From an uncultured Thermoplasmata archaeon (GTDB lineage Archaea; Thermoplasmatota; Thermoplasmata; Methanomassiliicoccales; Methanomethylophilaceae), in NCBI GenBank assembly GCA_946545675.1, contig CAMNNR010000002.1, positions 1-21,991 of the forward strand: a stretch of 21,991 bases of DNA, written 5' to 3'. Below are positions 15,901 through 21,512 of this stretch, in pieces. The translations under genes were made by a program, and so were the position numbers. The notes under the pieces were generated by a model. That model was given only the letters and a program-made list of their open reading frames with translations, searched no databases and was not told the origin of the DNA. The stretch's first letter is position 1. Every line of letters begins with the position of its first letter.

Positions 15901-16398
15901 TTGGAATTCCGTCCCATGAAACTGAAGGACCTCAAGAAGGTCCGCGAACTCGAGATCTCGCTGATCAGGGAATATTTCTCCAGCACCCTCGAGAACAAGT
16001 GGGAGGACTTCCCCCAGGAATGGAAGGACAACCTGGGGGCAAGCAGCACCAACCACTACAGGCCGTACCTCGATAGCGGCCTCAGCTTCGTGGCGGAAGA
16101 GGACGGGGAGATCTACGGATTCATCTTCGCCCAGATGCTCCATCACATCGCGGACGTCTCCAATCTCGTGTGGATAGAGAACATGGGGGTCGATCCCATT
16201 GTCCGCAGGCAGGAGATAGGATTCAGGCTCCTGAGGGAGACACTCAGGGCTGGACGTGAAGCAGGAGCGGAAGTCGCCCACAGCATGATCCAGCCTGCAA
16301 ACGCTCCTTCGATCATGCTGCACAAGAAGATCGGATTCTTCATGGATGCCCGTCAGGTTGCACTCATCGATCTGAAGGATCCGAATCTGAAAATCTGA
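15901..16398 (+). CDS. GNAT-family N-acetyltransferase
   Basis: 165 aa, GCN5-related acetyltransferase fold, acceptor unknown. The N-terminal strand EFRPMKLKDLKKV opens the domain. The central strands LSFVAEEDGEIYGFIFAQ and WIENMGVDPIVRRQEIGFRL form motif A, and LHKKIGFF is motif B, where the helix-strand turn normally precedes the last strands. The acetyl-CoA loop is degenerate: the usual R/Q-x-x-G-x-G/A reads R102-R-Q-E105-I-G107, with Glu at the first Gly. The start is uncertain: GTG 15895 overlaps the argS stop, TTG 15901 lies 8 nt after GAGGAG (15887-15892), and ATG 15916 would cut the first strand. I chose 15901. Position after argS suggests a translation-linked substrate, but that is only context. 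Confidence 0.85.
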   Translation: MEFRPMKLKDLKKVRELEISLIREYFSSTLENKWEDFPQEWKDNLGASSTNHYRPYLDSGLSFVAEEDGEIYGFIFAQMLHHIADVSNLVWIENMGVDPIVRRQEIGFRLLRETLRAGREAGAEVAHSMIQPANAPSIMLHKKIGFFMDARQVALIDLKDPNLKI

Positions 16399-16442
16399 TT
16401 GTGCCAGCTAATCAAAAACAATTCACTTTTAACTTTCGATAA

Positions 16443-16475
16443 AACAGAATCCTGTTAGATTGGCTTAGATTTTTT
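16443..16475 (+). terminator. Probable terminator of the prf1-argS-GNAT operon
   Basis: A small hairpin AACAG / CTGTT (16443-16447 with 16452-16456, loop AATC) is followed by a run of six T at 16470-16475. Archaeal terminators are often just T-tracts, so the T run is the stronger part. Confidence 0.45.
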
Positions 16476-16507
16476 GGAAAAAGTGGGTCCCGCCCTTTCG
16501 GGCAGGA
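16476..16507 (-). terminator. Hairpin terminator for the DUF5654 gene
   Basis: Minus-strand stem TCC-t-GCCC / GGGC-g-GGA closing a GAAA loop (16488-16507; one mismatch), followed on the minus strand by ACTTTTTCC. Placed 23 bp after the stop at 16530. Confidence 0.6.
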
Positions 16508-16529
16508 AAGGATAGTTTTCTAACTGATT

Positions 16530-16802
16530 TCACTCGTTCTTCTTGGCTTTGGCGGATGCCTTAGCTTTGCGAACTGCACGGGTGATGAGGATTGCCATAA
16601 CAACGGCGAGGACAGTCACGATGACTGCATAGATGACCAGTCCCATCAGTTCGTTGCCTTCTCCAAGCCACAGGGTGACTGCGGTCTTGATTGCCTCGTT
16701 CCATGCAAGTGCTGCAACAAGGGAGAATGCAGAAACAATCAGTGCGCTCATGGCCTCGAGGACCTGAACGATAAAGGGGTCGCTTTCGTCGAAATCAACC
16801 AT
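16530..16802 (-). CDS. DUF5654-family small membrane protein
   Basis: 90 aa with two predicted membrane helices (about residues 16-37 and 52-74). The first contains AALAWNEAIK, the hallmark of archaeal DUF5654 proteins, in which a Trp-Asn pair follows an Ala/Val-rich helix. The C-terminal tail is short and strongly basic (RKAKASAKAKKNE), predicted cytosolic. Family function is unknown. Start ATG 16802 lies about 28 bp from a minus-strand TATA-like CTTTTAATTA at 16826-16835, again suggesting little or no leader. It is monocistronic with hairpins on both sides. The family name is from memory of the motif. Confidence 0.8.
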   Translation of the reverse strand: MVDFDESDPFIVQVLEAMSALIVSAFSLVAALAWNEAIKTAVTLWLGEGNELMGLVIYAVIVTVLAVVMAILITRAVRKAKASAKAKKNE

Positions 16803-16825
16803 GCACTATGTATCGTTTACACCAG

Positions 16826-16835
16826 TAATTAAAAG
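16826..16835 (-). promoter_or_regulatory. TATA box of the DUF5654 gene
   Basis: Minus-strand CTTTTAATTA centred about 28 bp before ATG 16802, with no Shine-Dalgarno between. Typical of the near-leaderless promoters elsewhere in the window. Confidence 0.5.
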
Positions 16836-16879
16836 TTTTGTTCCAAACCAAGCGATTTTTTACAGTCTGGGATATATTT

Positions 16880-16900
16880 GGAAAGAGGGGCCGAAGCCCC
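16880..16900 (-). terminator. Hairpin terminator for the purP operon
   Basis: Minus-strand GGGGC-TTCG-GCCCC (16887-16900), a perfect 5-bp stem with a stable tetraloop, followed by TCTTTCC. Located 16 bp after the stop of the surface-protein gene (16917). Confidence 0.65.
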
Positions 16901-16916
16901 GATGAAAGGTTTATGC

Positions 16917-17519
16917 TCACTTCCTTCTTGAGCTGGTGTACTTGACCTTCTCGGTCTTGGAGGGAGCTTTGGGCTCTGCAGTCTTGTTGGCTGCTGCCTT
17001 CTTCTCCTCCTCCAGCTGGGTGAAGGTGGTGGTGGGCTTGTTGTTGGGCCTTGCACGCATGTAGACCACCAGGATGATGATCACGATGATGGCGACGATG
17101 ACGATGGCGATGTAGGTTCCAACGTTTGCCCAGATGTCCTCTTTGACGCTGAGGTTGTACTGTCCGGAGAAGGAGGAGCTGTCAGCGAAGGTCACGGTGA
17201 TGTTGAGGGTGTGGTTCCCGCTTCCGAGGCTGAACGAGATGCCGAGGTCATTGTCGCCTTCAGCGGCGCTGAACACCTGGGTCGCAAGGGTTCTGCTCTC
17301 TTCTTTGACGGTGATGGTGACGTTCTGCGTGCTTCCGACGTTCACGGGCACGGTGAGTGTCCCGGTCTTGTTCTCGGTGAAGCCCGAGTCCCTTACGCTG
17401 CCCCAGATGACGCTCTCAGCATCGGTGTTCTCAGAGGCGACGACCGCCACTGCAGCCAGCGCCATGAACGCTGCGAACAGGACCGCGAGGTACTTGTTCC
17501 CGTTCCTGTATGCGTTCAT
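16917..17519 (-). CDS. Hypothetical membrane-anchored surface protein
   Basis: 200 aa, not recognised. Layout is clear: signal peptide (about 1-30, basic start then LAVLFAAFMALAAVAVV), an outside domain of about 100 residues with alternating beta-strand pattern, one strong membrane helix (about 134-153, IAIVIVAIIVIIILVVY), and a basic/Ala-Pro-Lys cytosolic tail (154-200). The outside part has five N-glycosylation sequons (Asn50, 66, 102, 106, 122). The beta pattern with NVTITVKE and HTLNITVTF resembles CARDB-like immunoglobulin domains of archaeal surface proteins, a weak resemblance. ATG 17519 overlaps the purP stop by 4 nt (ATGA), so it is translated from the purP message although no metabolic link is obvious. 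Confidence 0.8.
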   Translation of the reverse strand: MNAYRNGNKYLAVLFAAFMALAAVAVVASENTDAESVIWGSVRDSGFTENKTGTLTVPVNVGSTQNVTITVKEESRTLATQVFSAAEGDNDLGISFSLGSGNHTLNITVTFADSSSFSGQYNLSVKEDIWANVGTYIAIVIVAIIVIIILVVYMRARPNNKPTTTFTQLEEEKKAAANKTAEPKAPSKTEKVKYTSSRRK

Positions 17520-18673
17520 GAAACGATCTCCTCGAGCCTGTCCTGTTCGATTCCTTCCCTGACCATCCTGGCGAGCCTTCTTCCGGTGCTCATGTTGGTG
17601 CGGTAGAGGGAGTTTCCGTAGGGGTGTCCGACATCCATGTGGACGTTGGTTCCTCCTCCGATCCTGGGTGCCACATCGTAGATGTAGAAGTGCAGGTCCT
17701 TGTCGACGCAGGTCTGGAGACAGAAGGGTCCGACGATTCCGGGGTCGTAGTGGGTCTTGGAGGCGGCGACGTATTTCTCGGCCATCTCGAAGGCCTTGTC
17801 GAGGAGGGACTCCCTGAGGGTGGCGGAGTTGTGTCCGCAGACGGTGTACTCGGGGATGATTCCGTCATTCTCGAGCTCGACCTGCTGTTTTCCAGGGAGC
17901 CTCACGTATCCGTCGAGGGAGGACTCGAATCTCCAGTCGATACCGAGGAGTTCGACCTTCTCGCCGTTCTCCTTGATGGGGTCGTAGAAGAAGTCGAGGT
18001 TGAAGACGGGGCCGATGATGTACTGTTCCATCCTGGCGTGTTGCTCGAAGTCGGGAGTCAGGACACCCTGTTTGATGAGCTCCTGGGACTTCTCTACGTA
18101 CTGCTCGTAGGAGACCGCGGTGAAGAATCCCCTCTCGAGTTTCTTCTGTGCATGGTGGACCTTGATGATGGTGAGGCCGTCGATGTCCTCGGGTTTCTCC
18201 ACTTTCTTGGGGTAGGGAAGGTTGGCCTTCTCGAGAATCCAGTAGTAATCCTGGGCCTCTCCTCTCTCCTCGGACCTGAGCATGTTCCTGCTTCCGATCA
18301 TGGGGACCTTGAAATCGTTCTCGACCGCGTCGATGTCGACGTAGGAGGTGAAGGACCTGTTGGGGACCCAGAGGGTGTTGGTGTCCATCAGGAACTTCTG
18401 ATTCTCGGGTTTCATAACGTCGACGAACTTGTCCACGAGAAGGGTATCGTCGACGAATCCGCACAGGTGGTTCCCTTTGCTGTCGTTGTAGGATCTGAAG
18501 TACCTGTCGAAGGTCTTCTCCCTGCCTTTCTGGCACACTGCGAGGGTCTTGAATCCCTCTTCGTATGCACCGTCGCAGGTGTCGAGCGCGGAGTGGGATC
18601 CGAGCACACCGATCCTTGCGTTCTTCTTGTCATAGCGGCCGAGATTTGCCAACACTTCATCTCTGCTGATCAT
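17516..18673 (-). CDS. purP: PurP-family formate-dependent AICAR ligase
   Basis: 385 aa, ATP-grasp ligase of the archaeal PurP family (DUF1246 plus DUF1297 halves). Known PurP joins formate to AICAR using ATP, giving FAICAR in purine synthesis without formyl-folate. Seen: IGVLGSHSALDTCDGA (21-36), the purine-ribotide pocket; KVPMIGSRNMLRSE (122-135); MEQYIIGPVFNLDFFY and ELLGIDWRFESSLDGYVRLP (241-260); GPFCLQTC; and DVAPRIGGGTNVHMD. Odd: where I recall the M. jannaschii enzyme having a Gly-rich ATP loop (VKFPGARGGRGYF), this protein reads IKVHHAQKKLERGFF (170-184), so a PurP-like paralogue of altered function cannot be excluded. ATG 18673 is the first start after the promoter. Coupled to a surface-protein gene downstream. 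Confidence 0.88.
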   Translation of the reverse strand: MISRDEVLANLGRYDKKNARIGVLGSHSALDTCDGAYEEGFKTLAVCQKGREKTFDRYFRSYNDSKGNHLCGFVDDTLLVDKFVDVMKPENQKFLMDTNTLWVPNRSFTSYVDIDAVENDFKVPMIGSRNMLRSEERGEAQDYYWILEKANLPYPKKVEKPEDIDGLTIIKVHHAQKKLERGFFTAVSYEQYVEKSQELIKQGVLTPDFEQHARMEQYIIGPVFNLDFFYDPIKENGEKVELLGIDWRFESSLDGYVRLPGKQQVELENDGIIPEYTVCGHNSATLRESLLDKAFEMAEKYVAASKTHYDPGIVGPFCLQTCVDKDLHFYIYDVAPRIGGGTNVHMDVGHPYGNSLYRTNMSTGRRLARMVREGIEQDRLEEIVS

Positions 18674-18702
18674 GAGTATACCTGTGGGACGATAGCCGTT
18701 CC

Positions 18703-18719
18703 CCCATATTAAATATGGG
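18703..18719. promoter_or_regulatory. Perfect 17-bp palindrome at the purP promoter
   Basis: CCCATATT-A-AATATGGG: 8-bp arms around a single central base, containing the only TATA-like sequence upstream of purP (minus-strand ATATTTAATATG, centre about 38 bp before ATG 18673). This predicts a leader of about a dozen bases with weak AGGT before the ATG. Symmetry over the TATA box suggests a dimeric repressor site; inference only. Confidence 0.5.
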
Positions 18720-18736
18720 TGTACGCGCGCCTGCGT

Positions 18737-19987
18737 TCAGATGAAGAAACCGATGACGAACACCAGGACCAGCGATCCCAGGAGGTCCATGACGGAAGAG
18801 GTGATGGGGATGCAGTGGTCGTCAGGGTCCAGGCCGAACTTGGTGGCGGCGATCGCCACATAGTAGGAGAGGAAGTTCAGGATGGTGGTGGCCAGGAATC
18901 CGGCTATCATGATTATCGCGAGAGCGGTGGCGAAACCGATGTCGCCTTCGCCGGTGATGAGCGCCGCGATGTAGCTGATGATGCCGATGTACAGGAAGGT
19001 GAGCATGGCGCAGACGTACATGATGCCGAAGTTCTCGTACGCCCCGTGACCTGGGCGCACTCCTTCCTCCAGGGTACCGAGGTGGATCATGGAGGAGAGC
19101 CTGGATGTGAGCATTCCGGAAAGGGCGTTGCCCTGGTTAAGGAATGCGGGCAGCATGATGAGCAGGACACTGTAGCTGACCAATGAATCCTGTTGGTTCT
19201 GGATGGTGATCCCGGCGCCGATCTCGAATATGAGACAGATGAGGAGAATGGGCAGGGACTGAATCACTATGCGTTTGGCCTCTCCGGAGAAATCCCTTCT
19301 GCTGACCTTCCGTTTGATGATGTACGCCGAGAACACGATGGTGAAGACGATGAAGATCAGGGAGCAGACCATCATCACGGTCTCGCTCTGGGTCATACCT
19401 CCTTCTACCTGCAGGTAGAGCCAGGTGGCGGCGAAGATGAGAGGCATGGTGACGATGTCCCCGATGGCCGCTATGAGGGGGGCGGTGATGTTGTCCACGT
19501 CCCACTCGCGCTTGTTCCCCACATAGGCTATGAGGATGTTGAAGACGAGGACGATGGCCCCTGCAACGACTCCTCCGACAGTGGAGATGAATATGAAGTC
19601 CCAGACACTCATGACGTCGGTGAACATGAGGCAGGCTGCGGCCCAGGTCGTGACGCCCATGGCGATGCTCATGATGAACGTGAGCAGGATGGCGGATTCG
19701 ATGTTCGCACGGAGTACCGTTCCTTTCCGGAGGCTCATCTCGAAGGTACCGATGTTCAGTGCGGTACCGATCCTACTCCCCATGGCTCCGAAGATGTTCC
19801 CGCGCATGCCGATGGCTGAGTAGATCAAGATCATCATTCCTGCGAACAGGTATCCGGTCATCTGATCCTGGAGGATCCCGGCGAACAGGTCTGCGGTTCC
19901 GGCGATCACGAGTGCCGCGAGACCCATGGTGATGACTGCGCTGTTGCGCTTCATGAATCCCTTTGCTGACCCGTACCTACCGGACAA
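18737..19987 (-). CDS. MgtE/SLC41-type magnesium transporter, membrane domains only
   Basis: 416 aa integral membrane protein with two tandem MgtE membrane modules, the SLC41-like layout. First half: MRGNIFGAMGSRIGTALNIG (61-80) and WDVDNITAPLIAAIGDIVTM (162-181), the Mg2+-coordinating signature. Second half: LPAFLNQGNALSGMLTSRLS (279-298) and GLDPDDHCIPITSSVMDLLG (385-404), the matching signature. About ten membrane helices. Unlike bacterial MgtE there is no cytosolic N domain or CBS pair, so Mg2+ gating must come from elsewhere; the divergent PhoU-RCK_C pair is the obvious candidate. The TTG start at 19987 is set by a near-perfect ribosome-binding site GAGGTGAT 4-5 nt upstream; the next Met is residue 12. 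Confidence 0.9.
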   Translation of the reverse strand: MSGRYGSAKGFMKRNSAVITMGLAALVIAGTADLFAGILQDQMTGYLFAGMMILIYSAIGMRGNIFGAMGSRIGTALNIGTFEMSLRKGTVLRANIESAILLTFIMSIAMGVTTWAAACLMFTDVMSVWDFIFISTVGGVVAGAIVLVFNILIAYVGNKREWDVDNITAPLIAAIGDIVTMPLIFAATWLYLQVEGGMTQSETVMMVCSLIFIVFTIVFSAYIIKRKVSRRDFSGEAKRIVIQSLPILLICLIFEIGAGITIQNQQDSLVSYSVLLIMLPAFLNQGNALSGMLTSRLSSMIHLGTLEEGVRPGHGAYENFGIMYVCAMLTFLYIGIISYIAALITGEGDIGFATALAIIMIAGFLATTILNFLSYYVAIAATKFGLDPDDHCIPITSSVMDLLGSLVLVFVIGFFI

Positions 19988-19990
19988 AAA

Positions 19991-19998
19991 ATCACCTC
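19991..19998 (-). promoter_or_regulatory. Strong Shine-Dalgarno deciding the TTG start
   Basis: Minus-strand GAGGTGAT, the full complement of the usual archaeal 16S 3' tail, placed about 5 nt before the TTG at 19987. It is the strongest ribosome-binding site in the window and shows that this organism uses TTG starts. Confidence 0.75.
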
Positions 19999-20031
19999 AA
20001 ACCATGTTACTTCGGAGCGGTGTACTCATTC

Positions 20032-20069
20032 GTTGTATAAATCGCATGCGGGCGCACTTCTAAATAAGC
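20032..20069. promoter_or_regulatory. Divergent promoters, mgtE and PhoU-RCK operon
   Basis: GTATAAAT at 20034-20041 reads as a TATA box on the plus strand and as ATTTATAC on the minus strand. For mgtE it predicts a leader of about 27 nt that includes its Shine-Dalgarno. For the PhoU-RCK operon either this box or CTAAATAAG (20060-20068) predicts an unusually long leader, about 95-120 nt before ATG 20186. Which box serves which gene is not decided by the sequence. Confidence 0.45.
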
Positions 20070-20090
20070 CCATGATGTATTGATTTAACG

Positions 20091-20124
20091 AAACAGTTGC
20101 ATCTCAACAGGTGAAAACAGTTGC
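20091..20124 (+). repeat. Direct repeat AAACAGTTGC x2
   Basis: Perfect 10-bp direct repeats at 20091-20100 and 20115-20124, 24 bp apart start to start, in the leader of the PhoU-RCK operon. Between them lies CAACAGGTGA. CAAC (20105-20108) can pair with GTTG of either copy (20096-20099 or 20120-20123), giving two exclusive small hairpins. Confidence 0.55.
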
Positions 20125-20189
20125 CCGATAGTCATCATAGTTCGGCCCTGGGAAAGGCCCTGGACACTCTCGGGAGTGTGCTCGAATGA
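20121..20189 (+). CDS. Possible 22-aa leader peptide upstream of the PhoU-RCK genes
   Basis: TTG at 20121 follows a good Shine-Dalgarno (AGGTGA, 20109-20114) by 6 nt, the same arrangement as the TTG start of the divergent mgtE. It opens 22 codons, reading MPDSHHSSALGK then ALDTLGSVLE. The stop TGA (20187-20189) overlaps the ATG of the PhoU-RCK gene (ATGA), as in the coupled gene pairs elsewhere in the window. The tandem GGCCCTGG repeats (20144-20151, 20156-20163) are codons 9-10 and 13-14 of this frame. It may be a regulatory leader peptide or a small protein; it may also be chance. Translation is inferred only from these signals. Confidence 0.42.
   Translation: MPDSHHSSALGKALDTLGSVLE
20164..20179 (+). 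promoter_or_regulatory. Hairpin covering the PhoU-RCK ribosome-binding site
   Basis: ACACTC (20164-20169) pairs perfectly with GAGTGT (20174-20179) around the loop TCGG. The paired arm contains most of GGGAGTG (20172-20178), the only Shine-Dalgarno-like sequence before ATG 20186. Ribosomes translating the upstream leader frame would open it. Confidence 0.45.
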
Positions 20190-20902
20190 GCGATTCCGAC
20201 GATATTTCTAAACTCGACCACGTGGACATGTCCGTCCGCGAACTGCTTACCGAAATGAAGGATACCTCCGAGATCATCGTCGATCTCGCCTATGCCTCGC
20301 TGATGTACAACAGCGAGAACATGGCTGAGAAGGTCCGTGACCTCGAGGAGGAGATGGACGATCTCAAGTTCGCAATCCGTTACAAGGCGCTCCTCTCCAG
20401 CAGGACCAAGGAAGACGCCAGACAGCTGTCTGGTCTGCTTGAGGTCGCTTCGGCTGCAGACAGGATATCCAATGCTGCTTCCGATATCGTGAGCCTGCTC
20501 AGGTTCCCTCCGGAGAAGAGGCCGCTCATCACCGACGTGCTTCTCGAATCCGATGAGAGGATCCGTATGGTGAGGGTCAAGAGTGAGTCCACCATGGTGG
20601 GCTACACCATCGGCAAACTGGCCATCGAAGCCAACACTGGGTGCAAGGTCATCGCGATCAAGAATCGTCACGGGTGGACCTATGATCCCGAGGATGACAT
20701 GAAGATTAGGGCAGGCGACGACTTGGTCGTCCGCGGTACCGACGACGGTGCCGACCTGCTCACCGAGTACGCGTACGGAAAGAAGGACTGGGACTTCGAG
20801 ACTGAGGAGCTCACCGAAGAGGAGATCGAGGAAGAGGCCGAAGCCGATCAGCGTGTCGAAGAGGAACTTTCAGAGGAACTCAGAGGGGATGATGACGAAT
20901 GA
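20186..20902 (+). CDS. PhoU-like / RCK_C (TrkA-C) regulatory protein, acidic tail
   Basis: 238 aa, soluble. Residues about 15-105 form PhoU-like helices (LLTEMKDTSEIIVDLAYASL). Residues about 115-197 are an RCK_C/TrkA-C ligand-binding domain (LLESDERIRMVRVKSES, then VGYTIGKLAIEANTGCKVIA, MKIRAGDDLVVRGT). The C-terminus (203-238) is a strongly acidic tail, mostly Glu and Asp, absent from the paralogue next door. PhoU plus RCK_C proteins are associated with cation channels and transporters in archaea, where they sense ligands or ions. Paired with the next gene (ATGA overlap) and divergent from an MgtE without its own sensor domains, it is best read as a cytosolic regulator of Mg2+ transport (inference). 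ATG 20186 overlaps the stop of a short leader frame. Confidence 0.86.
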   Translation: MSDSDDISKLDHVDMSVRELLTEMKDTSEIIVDLAYASLMYNSENMAEKVRDLEEEMDDLKFAIRYKALLSSRTKEDARQLSGLLEVASAADRISNAASDIVSLLRFPPEKRPLITDVLLESDERIRMVRVKSESTMVGYTIGKLAIEANTGCKVIAIKNRHGWTYDPEDDMKIRAGDDLVVRGTDDGADLLTEYAYGKKDWDFETEELTEEEIEEEAEADQRVEEELSEELRGDDDE

Positions 20903-21477
20903 AGTCCAAACTCGAAGCCATGTTCCTGGAACTCAAGGACACCTCCGAGATGATGGTGGATCTGGCATATTCCTCACTGCTCTATGACAACGTGGAGATC
21001 GCAGAGGAGGTCATTGCACTCAACGACCGCATGGAGGAACTCTCCGAGAGGATCCAGGACGAGGTCGCACAGGTCAGCCGCGCTATGCCCGACGAAGTGG
21101 CAAGGGCGGTCATCACGGTCCGTCTCATGGACAGCATCCTGGAGATCGCCGAAGCGGCCAAATCAGTCGCTGATGTCGTCGTAAGGGGTCTTGCGGAACA
21201 CCCTGTCCTCGCACTTTCCATCAGGGATTCCGATACGACCATCTGTCTCGCGAAGGTGGCCCCCGATTCCATCCTCGCAGGCAAGACTCTCGGCGAGATG
21301 TCGCTCGCCACCAACAGCGGAATGTTCCTTCTGGCCATCAGGAGGGAGGACGATTACATCTTCGGTCCCGGCTGGAACAGCCGTCTGGAATCCGGGGACA
21401 TCCTCATCGCCAAGGGGCCCGAGGACGCTGTGCCTTACTTCAAGGATCTGGCGGACGGTACCCGTTCCGAATTCTGA
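20899..21477 (+). CDS. PhoU-like / RCK_C (TrkA-C) regulatory protein, second paralogue
   Basis: 192 aa, clearly paralogous to the preceding protein: LELKDTSEMMVDLAYSSLLY (10-29) matches it nearly residue for residue. PhoU-like helices occupy about 1-95, and the RCK_C domain about 97-185 (SIRDSDTTICLAKVAPDS, LAGKTLGEMSLATNSGMFLL, SRLESGDILIAKGPEDAV). It lacks the acidic tail. ATG 20899 overlaps the previous TGA (ATGA), so the two are co-translated, consistent with a heteromeric complex. A UUCG-loop terminator follows 9 bp after the stop. Confidence 0.87.
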   Translation: MKSKLEAMFLELKDTSEMMVDLAYSSLLYDNVEIAEEVIALNDRMEELSERIQDEVAQVSRAMPDEVARAVITVRLMDSILEIAEAAKSVADVVVRGLAEHPVLALSIRDSDTTICLAKVAPDSILAGKTLGEMSLATNSGMFLLAIRREDDYIFGPGWNSRLESGDILIAKGPEDAVPYFKDLADGTRSEF

Positions 21478-21485
21478 AACCATTC

Positions 21486-21504
21486 AGGGCCTTCGGACCC
21501 TTTT
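21486..21504 (+). terminator. UUCG-tetraloop terminator
   Basis: AGGG-c-C / G-a-CCCT stem (21486-21491 with 21496-21501; one C/A mismatch) closed by the loop TTCG, then TTTT to 21504. It ends the PhoU-RCK operon and lies between converging genes (21477 and 21513). Confidence 0.7.
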
Positions 21505-21512
21505 CCTATCTC

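Noticed and set aside
16399..16529. Small gene or RNA in the 131-bp gap after the GNAT gene
   Set aside because: No start with a ribosome-binding site and no tRNA-like fold were seen. The gap is accounted for by the T-tract and hairpin terminators of the two converging genes.
17624..18712. 362-codon open frame antisense to purP
   Set aside because: It shadows a clear PurP-family gene and is low-complexity Gly/Val/Asp/Leu-rich. The same holds for antisense frames at 482-1222, 5817-6686 and 11339-12337.
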